Shown here one piece after another: positions 21,797 to 32,000 of a stretch of DNA of 64,000 bases; position 1 is the stretch's first letter, and each line of letters begins with the position of its first letter. Made by a program: the position numbers and the translations under genes. Under the pieces are notes generated by a model, which searched no databases, had not been told where the DNA came from, and was given only the letters and a program-made list of their open reading frames with translations. This DNA is from Pycnopodia helianthoides. Its lineage: Eukaryota; Echinodermata; Asteroidea; Forcipulatida; Asteriidae. The stretch lies in assembly GCA_032158295.1 (NCBI GenBank), contig CM063257.1, positions 17,700,332-17,764,331 of the forward strand. The letters run 5' to 3'.

Positions 21797-21854
21797 TCGG
21801 GCGATAGCCCGAACAACTCATTGTTAGGTGTTCGGGGCAATAGCCCGAACAACT
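21797..21854. repeat. Twin short hairpins
   Basis: TTCGGGCGATAGCCCGAA at about 21797 and GTTCGGGGCAATAGCCCGAAC about 34 bases further each fold into a 7-bp stem, and each is followed by CAACTCATT. They lie at the edge of an otherwise featureless 0.6-kb segment and may mark a transposon end. Confidence 0.7.
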
Positions 21855-22551
21855 CATTATTATTGCTCGTTCTTCTCAGCCTCGTTTGTCCGCAAGCACA
21901 TGCATAGTTGCGAAGCTTGCATCAACTTGAAACTTTCATGCAGTAGATGATCAAGTAGTTGTGACGTCACGATGACCTAATGAAGTGTCGAATTACAGTC
22001 AATCAAGTTTATTGTTCAAAACATCATATTTTCTGAACTACAGAAGCTATTCTAACGATATTATAAAAAAAAAAAGTCTTCCGGTTGAAACCGGACGTTA
22101 ACTTGAAAAATATTCCCCAGCCTCTTTTTGAGCTCTCAACCAAAGTGATACAAAATTTGAAGATGGTTTCATAGGATGAATTTTCTTCTTAAATGGAAGC
22201 ATATTGAAACTAAGATCGATGACGTCATCATTACGTCACTGTGGAAAATAACCATCGGTCAAAATAAAAAATTATTTCGCTACCGCAGAAAATTTATATC
22301 AGATTTTTGTAAAAGTTAACTTTGTTTGGTTTATTTCCATTTGCACAACTTGAAACTACATTAAAAAAAACCAGTTATAATAGTATTAATAATGTAATAA
22401 TTAAGGTACAAATGGAGGTTACATCCAGAGAGGTATAACCCTCCTGTAGTGGAGTACCCAGACTGCTATTGGTTCAAAAATATACCAATTGCATGCGGAA
22501 ATGCATAATGAAAAAGACTAGAATTTAGGGTTTGTAGAAACAAACACTAGG

Positions 22552-23384
22552 TGATTTGGGTATCATTGGGGTCAGTGTTGTGTTATTGTGTCATGATTTG
22601 GGTATCATTGGGGTCAGTGTTGTGTTATTGTGTCATGATTTGGGTATCATTGGGGTCAGTGTTGTGTTATTGTGTCATGATTTGGGTATCATTGGGGTCA
22701 GTGTTGTGTTATTGTGTCATGATTTGGGTATCATTGGGATCAGTGTTGTTATTGTGTCATGATTTGGGTATCATTGGGGTCAGTGTTGTGTTATTGTGTC
22801 ATGATTTGGGTATCATTGGGGTCAATTTGTTTACTGTGTCATGATTTGGGTATCATTGGGTCAGTGTTATGTTATTGTGTCATGATTTGGGTATCATTGG
22901 GGTCATGTTGTGTTATTGTGTCATGATTTGGGCATCATTGGGGTCAGTGTTGTGTTTTGTTCATGATTTGGGTATCATTGGGTCAGTGTTGTGTTATTGT
23001 GTCAGATTGGGTATCATTGGGGTCAGTGTTGTGTTATTGTGTCATGATTTGGGTATCATTGGGGTCAGTGTTGTGTTACTGTGTCATGATTTGGGTATCA
23101 TTGGGGGTCAGTGTTGTGTTACTGTGTCACGATTTGGGTATCATTGGGGGTCAGTGTTGTGTTATTGTGTCATGATTTGGGTATCATTGGGGTCAGTGTT
23201 GTGTTATTGTGTCATGATTTGGGTATCATTGGGGTCAGTGTTGTGTTATTGTGTCATGATTTGGGTATCATTGGGGGTCAGTGTTGTGTTATTGTGTCAT
23301 GATTTGGGTATCATTGGGGTCAGTGTTGTGTTATTGTGTCATGATTTGGGTATCATTGGGGTCAGTGTTGTGTTATTGTGTCAA
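22552..23384. repeat. 42-bp minisatellite, about 20 copies
   Basis: The unit runs TGATTTGGGTATCATTGGGG, TCAGTGTTGTGTTATTGTGT, CA. Most copies are exact, with 1-4 base indels near 22740, 22830, 22960 and 23000. Because 42 is a multiple of three, overlapping ORFs persist through it, but these have no other coding support. Confidence 0.95.
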
Positions 23385-23723
23385 ATATTTAATTATATCG
23401 ATGAGAAATATACATGAGAACAGAAGATAGACGAAATCAAATGCAATACTTTATTTAAAACTTTTAATTTAATATATGATTTTAAAATATATATATATTA
23501 CTTTTAAAATAGAGCTGAATTCAGCTGCAATACATGTATTTATATTAAGGGGTAAATTATTATCACTTTATTTGATGTTTTACATAAATAACGCGCAAAC
23601 TAATAACAAACAAACAGTTGTCCTTCACACTTCGATTACAAGCCAGGCTTGACAAAGAGCAGCTCCGGTTACATTGACAAACTGCTACATAAAGTACTGT
23701 AGAAATAGATTTCATAACTTTCC

Positions 23724-24091
23724 TTAAGCAGGGTATAATGTACCTTGGTAATTAATCCCAAAAATAATAACCATAAAAACTTATTTGTTAATGAGAACTG
23801 CAGAGCTGTTGATAATATAAAACATTGTTAAAACAACCCCCTTTGAAGTAATGTAGTTTTAGAGAAAAAGGTAATTTTTCACCCCACAATTTGAATCTGA
23901 GAAAGGCTTTCTGAAAGCACACAATTCTATGCAACAAGGGTGTTTTTTCTTTCATTATTTCCTCTCAACTTTGATGACCAATTGAGACCCAATTTTCACA
24001 GGTTTGTTATTTAATGCATATTGGGATACATTGGTACATTAAGTGAGGATACTGGTCTTTGACAATTACCAAAAGTATACCCTGCCTTTAA
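23724..24091. mobile_element. TTAA-type MITE (368 bp)
   Basis: Ends TTAAGCAGGGTATA...TTGGTAATT and AATTACCAAAAGTATACCCT then GCCTTTAA are inverted repeats. The interior matches the elements at 8127 and 20728 (AAAACTTATTTGTTAATGAG, TTTTCACAGGTTTGTTATTT). Confidence 0.85.
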
Positions 24092-24558
24092 AGATATACA
24101 TAAATTATTTTTTAAATATAAATACATGTAAATAATTTTGAAAGCTTCAATTCTTTTATCAAGTTTGCTCTTAAACCATATTCGCCTGACTGATCCCAAA
24201 CACTTCCTGCCTAAGCGGAGCTCATGTAGTGCCTTGTTAAAACAAAATTACACACTGCCTTGCAAATAAACATAACCCAACAAAATGAATACTGTTGCAA
24301 AGAGCACACCATGGTCTTGTTTCCTGACTCATCTCTATTAGTGAGAGTACAAATAAAGCCACTAACTTCCAGCCTCGCTACCATAGGCAGGGCACCGTAT
24401 CGAAACCTCTCGTCACTAAAACCCCTAGACTGGAAGCACTGAAGAAAACAACGCTGATTGCCCAACCATACATGTACATGTAAGTGACTGCTCTTCATGC
24501 ACGCTTGTTAAAAACTTTCAATTGCTTCGTCCTTCGGATGGTTTGTAAACCCAGTCCA

Positions 24559-24617
24559 CTAATCGTTAGAAGAAGGGGCTTGCCCCTGTGTTTCTGACAT
24601 GTCTGATGGTTGAACTT
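24559..24617 (-). CDS. FICD: Candidate last exon of FICD
   Basis: A T-rich tract ending TTTTTTTAG precedes an open 59-bp segment encoding [18 protein letters not shown] and then TAG. Joined to exon 2 at 26676 it completes a lysine codon and gives a C-terminus of the length expected for FICD. The ~2-kb intron carries two foldback elements. Confidence 0.55.
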
Positions 24618-27600
24618 CTAAAAAAAACACACCATTAGACTACAGGTATTGTACAAACTCAATCTACCATGTTATACTGTTATACCGTATTACAGGACCA
24701 GGGGTCAATTTCACAAAACTCTTCCTAACTTAGGACTAGTCCTAGGCAATGCTAAGAGATAGGACTAGTCTTAAGTTATGACCAGTCAGTCATATCTCTT
24801 AGCATTGCCTAAGACTAGTCCTAAGATAGGAAGAGCTTTGTGAAATCGACCCAGAAATAGTGTCCCAAAACCAAAAATATTTCTCTCTTTTTGAAAATTT
24901 GCTTTACTTTTAGGAGGATGTTTGAAAATATGAAATGTGAACATTAGTAAATTTCTTTAAAAGATTTGTTTTGAAAAACACTTAACTACAGGTCTTTATT
25001 TAATTTGGGGGTTAATGCTAGAGACCTTCCCATTTCCTCAAAAATCCACTAAAGTACTGTACTTGGGAAATTAACATGTAAATATTTGGACTTGGAAAAT
25101 ATCTGTATGCTTGTTCAAAAATTACAAGTGTCTAATCAATATTATTAAAATGGTGTAAAGAGTCATTTTGGTTGATCCTCTTTCAGAGTGAAATTTGAAA
25201 CATGACATCAATTTTTGGATATAAAAAATAAATGGGTTTGTATACAGAGGAATTTTTGCACTTGAAAGTCAAAAGTTCAAACTCAATGTCGTCTTGATTG
25301 AATATCATCAATATTCAGGAATAAACTGAATGTAAAGACCACATATTTGAAATGTGACGACATCGACCATTTTAAGATTTTGACAAAAACTGCCCAAATG
25401 AAGAGAATCAAACTTAGCATTTAACAGTTTTAGTGTGAGGTTTACAGAGACTTGGTGTTGTTTTTAAAATTTTCATAAAGGCCTCTGTCTATTAGAAAAT
25501 TAGTCATAAAACTTAATTTGACCTTGGAGCCTCTCTTTAAAGATTGCGTACATTACAAAGACTATCATTAAAATGGAAATGATGAAACAGCACGGCTTTG
25601 AAAGTTCTGTCCTCCAAGAATTGATGCTTTCAATGTTAATTTGATACTTTTATACATAAAGGGGCTGTGTCTTCATGATCTAAGCAGGCATGTGGCAGTA
25701 CATGGACTTAAAGAACTCTCACCAAGTTACTGCATACATGTACACATGTAGTTAGCCTTGATATCAAGGCTGTGTAGACAAGTACTCTAGCTAAAACCAT
25801 AAAGCAAGGATACTAAAACCTCAGCCGCCGAATGCGATACAACCCCAGTCCCCCGACTGACTCTAAAAAAAATAGCACACCGCACCTCTCACCATGCACA
25901 CACACAGCGCCTGTACACAGCCCCACACACACACCGCTATTGTCCACACACTGCTATCGCCCACAATCCTAGCCCGTGAGCCGTCAGGCTCACAGCCTTG
26001 ACGATCTTGTACACTTCCGGGTCTTATGTGTTTCCTTGTTTTTCTTCGCAAATCCGTGGAAAATGGGGGGGTGAGTGGATATTCAAATACCATAACCGCA
26101 AGACCCGGAAGTGTACAAGATCGTCAAGGCTGTGAGCCTGACGGCTCACAGGCTAGGATTGTGGGCGATAACGGTGTGTGGAATAGAGGTTTGTGTGGGA
26201 CTGTGGAAACGAGCGTTTGTGTGCTTCCTTGGGTGTGAGAGCGTGCGGAACAGGAGTTGCATTGCATTCGGGCATCGCATTCGTACGGCTGTGGTTATTC
26301 ACATTTTTAGCTTTATAGTACATGTAAGCAAACTACATGTATTACACAGCCTTGCAATCAAGGCTACTGCATAGTAAGCACCCTCCCTAAGAATCATATA
26401 AGGGGGGGGGGGGCGTGCACAGTAACTGGGTGTACAATGTACAGCCACAGGCCTGCCTTGATCATGACAACATGGCCCCTTTTAAATAATATCTGTTTAA
26501 ATATTTATAAACCACAAAATGGCAGCCATGAAAATGGAAGCGGGCTTGAACAAGGAACTGGTTTATGTTTCTTACTTGGCCTTTATAATGTAGGAAGTCA
26601 TGTGCGATAAAATGAATGGGTTTGATGAATTTAGTACACAGGAATATTTTCCACTGTCCTGTAGCGTTCTCTTACTCTCTATTTCTGTGAGTCCATGGGA
26701 TTCACTTGTTAACCACAGTAAGACATCGAGCATGCTTTCTGTACATCGAGCAATAAAGCGTATAAATGGCCTGACATCACCGGCATTAGCTTGCTTAATA
26801 GTTTCATAATACTCATGTCTTTGAGTCACTTTGATTATTATTGGAGGATACCCAGCTCGCATTAGAATCAAGTTCATCAATAATCGAGAAGTTCTTCCGT
26901 TTCCGTCAAGAAAGGGGTGAATATAAACAAATTTGTAATGGGCAAGAGCTGCAAATTCCACAGAGTGCATTTCGTTTGTTTCTTCCGATGTTAACCACTG
27001 TACAAACTCTTGCAAGAGGACTTCCACTTCTGTTGGAGCAGGGGGTATGTGTGATCCCACAAATACTTGAGTCCTCCGGATTTGTCCCGCTTCGATCGGA
27101 TCAACATGGCCGAGTACACGCCGATGGATCTCAAGAATGTCCTGCACTGTGATGTCACCAAATTTATTCATGAGTGTGTTGTTGATGAATTGTAACGCAG
27201 AGCTCATCCCGATTATTTCATTGTGTTCTAAGATGCTCTTTCCTTGTACGGCCATACCCGTCTCCATAATACTCCTCATCTGTTCTAGAGATAAAGTGTT
27301 CCCCTCGATCGCCGTTGTGTGGTATATATGCTGGTAGAACATCTCCTGCTGGGCTCGATGTAACGCTCGACTGTGCGACGGAACGTCCAGAAACTCATTC
27401 CGCTTGGAGTCGATCTGATTCAATATCCTCTGATCGATTTCTTCAACGATTTCAGCTGTTCTTTTAAGATTGATGAGTGCTTTGCTGTGAGATGCGTTAT
27501 TCAATAATGCACACGTGTATAAATAATCCGCTTGCAGGATATCTTTCTCTTCTATGAACTCTCCGTACTCGTTGAGGGCGTCGGAGTGGTTTGGATCGAG

Positions 27601-28608
27601 AGCGAGGGCGTGCTGAAATAACTTGTGAGCTTTTTCATTTTTGCCGTTTACTTTGAAGATGATAGCCTGATGAAGAGCTGCCAAAACCTCACCTTTAATG
27701 TCTGCAAGAGAGAGAAAAAAAGAGAAGGAAACCTAATTGAGGTGGAGGTACGCAATATCTTTAACATTGTCAGGTCTTTGCATTTGGAAGTTTTCACATG
27801 TTCAAATTAAAAATTGCTTTAGAGCATGGTATGGCCAGTACCAGACTTAACAGTTTACAAAAACTGTATATGTGGTAAAACTGGATCCCCTGTGATGTGA
27901 CACACCAGCATTAGTCTTGATTGGTGACGTTCATTTTGTTATTAACAACCCAAACTGGACCCTTTTATTTTTTACCCTTAACAAAATATAAAACCAAGAA
28001 GTGAATAAAGCCGGGGAAACAGCTATACCCACTCACACTTAGTTTTGTTTTTACATGCAGAGTAATTAATTTCTTTAAATTCTTCACAAGCTAAAGAAAA
28101 TTCTTTACATGCTTCATCCATTTTTGCGCAAGATTACACCGTCGTTGCATCATAAATTTACGTTATTAGGCTTTCTATAAATTAATTAGCATGACTAGTG
28201 AAGTAAGTAAAGTAAAGTAGTCAGTGACAATTTTGACATTACAAACACTGAAAAAAAAACCGAGAATTCAAACGCTTTAAAATTCGTTAACAATATTTTT
28301 GACATGGCCCTACCTGGTCTGATCCTAGGTTTTTCTCTGACCGTGATCGGCCACTCTCTCATACCGTGGTAATCCATTCCAGGCCACCCATCCATCCCAA
28401 GCGCTTTGGTCACGGTCAACGATGAGAACTTGGAAACTGGTGAAGTTGAAACTGTCCCAACCTGACGAGAACTTCCCTCTAAAATAATCATGAATCTTGA
28501 CAAAACGGTGAAGAGACATCCCGCCACAACGCTGCCGAAAAGGAAGAACAAAATGGAGGACTTGAAGACTAAGTTGGAATTAACATCTGTTTTGGTTTTG
28601 GCTGACAT
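24559..28608 (-). CDS. FICD: FICD, protein adenylyltransferase (three predicted exons)
   Basis: Minus-strand CDS 28608-28314, 27701-26676 and 24617-24559, 459 residues (human FICD has 458). FICD AMPylates and deAMPylates the ER chaperone BiP. Seen here: a membrane anchor at about residues 19-43 ([15 protein letters not shown]), TPR repeats at about 105-175, the inhibitory helix TAIEGN with its glutamate at 231, and the Fic signature [12 protein letters not shown] with catalytic His360, so both activity and autoinhibition should be intact. Exons 1 and 2 join in phase 1. The last exon is inferred from a donor at 26675 (GTAAGA), an acceptor at 24618, matching phase and length. Without that splice the ORF runs on to a stop at 26572 with an atypical tail. 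The gene is head-to-head with DDX51. Confidence 0.9.
24707..24854. mobile_element. Foldback element in the predicted FICD intron 2
   Basis: The left arm starts GGGTCAATTTCACAAAACTC and the right arm ends with the inverse (GAGCTTTGTGAAATCGACCC). About 65 bp of each arm can pair, including several copies of GGACTAGTC. Confidence 0.88.
25745..26372. mobile_element. Nested inverted-repeat element
   Basis: Inner arms 25955-26024 and 26101-26170 are inverse with 69 of 70 positions equal. Outer arms (TTGATATCAAGGCTGTGTA at about 25759 and TACACAGCCTTGCAATCAAG at about 26342) also pair. Each inner arm contains its own hairpin GTGAGCCGTCAGGCTCAC. Confidence 0.85.
26676..27701 (-). CDS. FICD: FICD exon 2: TPR and Fic domains
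   Basis: Acceptor TCTTGCAG at 27702. It encodes residues 99-440: TPR region ([20 protein letters not shown]), linker helix, [11 protein letters not shown] inhibitory motif, [16 protein letters not shown], and the HPFLDGNGR active site followed by [13 protein letters not shown]. No frame break. Confidence 0.92.
28314..28608 (-). CDS. FICD: FICD exon 1: N-terminus and membrane anchor
   Basis: The start ATG at 28606-28608 lies in CAAAATG. A short basic cytosolic tail is followed by a single hydrophobic helix (type II anchor). Donor CAG|GTAGGG at 28313. Confidence 0.85.
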
Positions 28609-29057
28609 TTTGGAGGGTTAAATGTGGAAAATCTCAACATTTTTTCGCGAGAACGTAAATGATGGTGACTCTATTACACTGTAAAACGTAGTCTTGGTGC
28701 AAGACGTTTTTGTTGGCGCCCGCTATTGTTCAAGTGCGAGGCGCGGAGCGGGGAATCGCGATAGTTGAGTGATAATGAACAATAACGTCTTGAACCAAGA
28801 CTATGTAAAACGTAGCAGTTTGACGTGTTTCGTGTCTGTACTAAGTTACGTGTTTTTAATGTTATAGTAAGCAAGGAGCCAGTCTGTGCAGAAAGATCAT
28901 TTGGCCTTTTCTGATTGGTCAACCTTTTATTCAAGATGGCGGCCTCCATGTGAAGTGCACACGAGGACATCGTCGGTCGTGTTGGTGTTAAAACTACCTA
29001 GAGAGACAAGACCATATCGAGTATTGGATGAATGATACAAGTTAGACATACAACAAA
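28609..29057. promoter_or_regulatory. Candidate bidirectional promoter, FICD / DDX51
   Basis: Only 449 bp separate the divergent start codons. AAGATGGCGGC at 28933-28943 fits the YY1 consensus, common in TATA-less promoters of housekeeping genes, and lies 115 bp before the DDX51 ATG. A short inverted-repeat insertion occupies 28681-28815. No TATA box is evident. Confidence 0.6.
28681..28815. mobile_element. Small inverted-repeat insertion with flanking direct repeat
   Basis: AGTCTTGGTGCAAGACGTT (from 28690) pairs with AACGTCTTGAACCAAGACT (to about 28802), one mismatch. GTAAAACGTAG occurs on both sides (28681-28691 and 28805-28815) and may be a target duplication. Confidence 0.65.
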
Positions 29058-29080
29058 ATGGCTCTCTTTAGTACAAAGAG
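29058..29080 (+). CDS. DDX51: DDX51 exon 1
   Basis: ATGGCTCTCTTTAGTACAAA encodes MALFSTK, with a split arginine codon at donor AG|GTAAGT. MALF at the start matches my memory of vertebrate DDX51. It follows the candidate shared promoter. Confidence 0.8.
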
Positions 29081-32000
29081 GTAAGTTCAATCTCTCTGAG
29101 TAAACATCAGAATAATTTTCATTCGAAAAAAGGTTCTCCAGTACAGGATTTTACTATGTGTACTGTCATGATGACTGCGTGTACTCGAGTGTGTGCATGC
29201 AGTTGCAGTGTGTGTTGTGTGGTTTGGTTGTGTAAAAAATAGAATTAAACAAAAATGTATACATTGTTATTGTATTTGTACTTTTTTGTAGTAGAACACA
29301 TACAAATCAGAAACGCTATCAATCTCCTGATCTTGCCTTACCGCAATTTCGGACCTCATTTCCCTTTGCGTTGATAAAATAAAATAAATAAAATAATTCC
29401 AAGAAACACATCTTCAGCCTTTCAGAAAATGAAAAGGGTAGACCATGCTTAAACTTAAATTAAACCCAGCACTCGGCAGTAACCTCATGACCCGAGTGAT
29501 AGTGCTAGTGCTTGTAGTACTAGTGGTACCGGTAGTGGTAACGGATGGGGAGCTTTATACAAAAATTGACATCTCTACTGCGTCAATTTTTTTTCAAAAG
29601 GAGAACAGCACTGCTGTTACTGCAGTTACTAATAATCATGATAATACTGTTATGCGACACATTACACAGAACTCGATCGCAGAGTATGTCGTTTGTGAAG
29701 CAGGAGGTAGATGCATGGAGGTAGAAATACCAATGCCATTTGAGTTAGAACTGCAGAGTGCTGTGCTATTATTTGCGGCAAAACCATCCATTTCAAAAGG
29801 CCAGAAAAGATCCCCTTTATACATGTAATTGTATCCTTCCCTTGGCCACTGATGCAGCCCAAATTGGTGTGTTAATGATGGCATACATTCGCATACTCAA
29901 TAGTCCTACTCCTAGAATTATGAGGTTCGATCCGCTATCGTCTCCATGAACCTCATACTATATAGTATAGAATTTATCGCTTTCTAACAATTTTAAATTT
30001 GCGGACTGGATTTTCTGGATCCATGCAACGCTCAATGAGAGTACAAGGAACACGTAGAGCCTAATCTTGGCCAGATCCGGTTTCGAAAGAGAACTCCAGG
30101 TGCAGAAACGTGATTGGCAAAAAGTTTTGTATAGGATTTTGTACATGTACATGTAGCTCTATATGTGGTTCATGGGGACGATAGCGGATCGAACCTCATA
30201 ATTCTAGGAGTACTCTTAGAACTATGTATGAGGATCGTTCTGCTATCGTCTCCAAGAACGATAGCGGAACAAACCTCATAGTTCTAGGACTCTTGTAGGA
30301 CTAACATTCGTACATACATGTATGTACCAGATCATGAAACTTGATGATGGCTTGCTACTAAATTGTAGAGTATACCTGTCTGCTGGAGTTTGTTGTGAAA
30401 ACTCGCTAACTTTGTGGAAAACATTGAACTGATTTAAAAAGTTGTTTTTAACCCGTTTGAAGGCAGGAGCTTTAATGTAGAACTCATGATACACATATAG
30501 TCATTATCTTTGCCTTTCTTTCTGCATGTAGGTCTACATGGTTTGGTTCAGGAATATTTTGTGTTTTTGAATGTAAAAAATTGTCTTAACCACATCGTAC
30601 ACACTGGTCAGCTCAATGCCATGATGATATCCTAGGCTGGACGATGCTACATGTCCTAGAGGGGGTGTCAACCAACAGGGGTCAGTGATATGTTTAGGAG
30701 GGGGCAGGACAAAACTCTTACAGCCTCCTTTGTGTACAAAATCAGTTTGTCAATTGTCAATGGTAGATGAAACCAAATTATGAAACTACAGTATAAAAAT
30801 ATTGATGAAAAAGTGCAAAACAAATCCTCTTTTAAAGTGTATTCGATTTGCTGTAACACCATGTGTACATGTAATGTACATGTATATCTACATGTACTTT
30901 GCTGTGTAGATTTTGTTCTTTAGAGAACTTGTCTTGCTATTTGTTCTACTACCGCAGAGTTGATTTTCGGAACTCGGGAGACTTCTCAGTTCTGAAAAGA
31001 ACTGTCCTGCTTTTTAAGCACTACATGCACCTGGGCGTATGTGTAGGAAAATCGGCCGGGACTACTACTTTTGCTACTGCTAACTTCACTGCCGCGGAGT
31101 GAGTTCTTTTGGTCTCAACTTTAGCAAGACAAGTTCTCTAGAGAACAAAATCTACACAGCAAAGCAAACCGAATGTTTTGATACCTCACCATGCAATGCT
31201 TCAAAAACCATTTAAATCCTCTTAACCTAAGGACAAAACTTGTCAGCGTACATGTACATGTACAATGATATACCACAGGGGCATTGCAACCAAACAGGTC
31301 CCTCGCTGCAGGGTTAAAATGCATATTTTGCCTGGACACAAGTTATTTGTATTTGTATTTTACAGTTGTACCTTCTGCAGTGTCTACTCCCAATGGTTAC
31401 AGTGCAATGATACCTAGACATTTCCATTTTTTTCCCCTGTCATTCAGGTTTATGGTTGCTGATCAATCTCCAAGGTCATCCTCTAAAGCTATTCTGTTGA
31501 AGCTGCACGAAAAAGCCAAAGCAAGACAAAGACAAACTCTGGATCAACTATCAACGGACACCAGTAGCAGCAAAACCCCTACAAAATCTTCCCCGGAAGC
31601 TATTTTGGAGCAGACAGGAGAAACACCTACCAAACGGGGAGCCAGTGAAAGTACAAAGAAAAAGAAAACATCGGTTAAGAAGAAAAGTTTACCTCCAGAG
31701 ATCATCTTGAAAAAATTGCACGCAAAGGCAAAATATCGTGAAACTGTTATCAAATCTAGTGATGGAAGCAAAGAGATAAATCAAAATGAAGCACTCGAAC
31801 AGGAGCTTTCAAAGGGGACTAAAACTAGTAAGAATCAGACAACTGAGTTGGTCAGAACATCAGATACACCAACACAAAAACATACCCCAAAAGACAAACT
31901 CAAAAAGAAAACAAAAAAGCTGAGTTCTACTTCAAGCGGCGACTCGAAAAAAGGACTTCCTGACAAAAAGACAAAAAATATTGTACGAGAATTTGAAGAG

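Noticed and set aside
22551..23417. Open frames through the 42-bp repeat
   Set aside because: The unit length is a multiple of three, so frames stay open by chance. Indels switch frames repeatedly.
29445..29828. 127-codon frame with a hydrophobic start
   Set aside because: Lies in DDX51 intron 1 in a GTAGTACTAGTG-rich microsatellite. No splice context or family.
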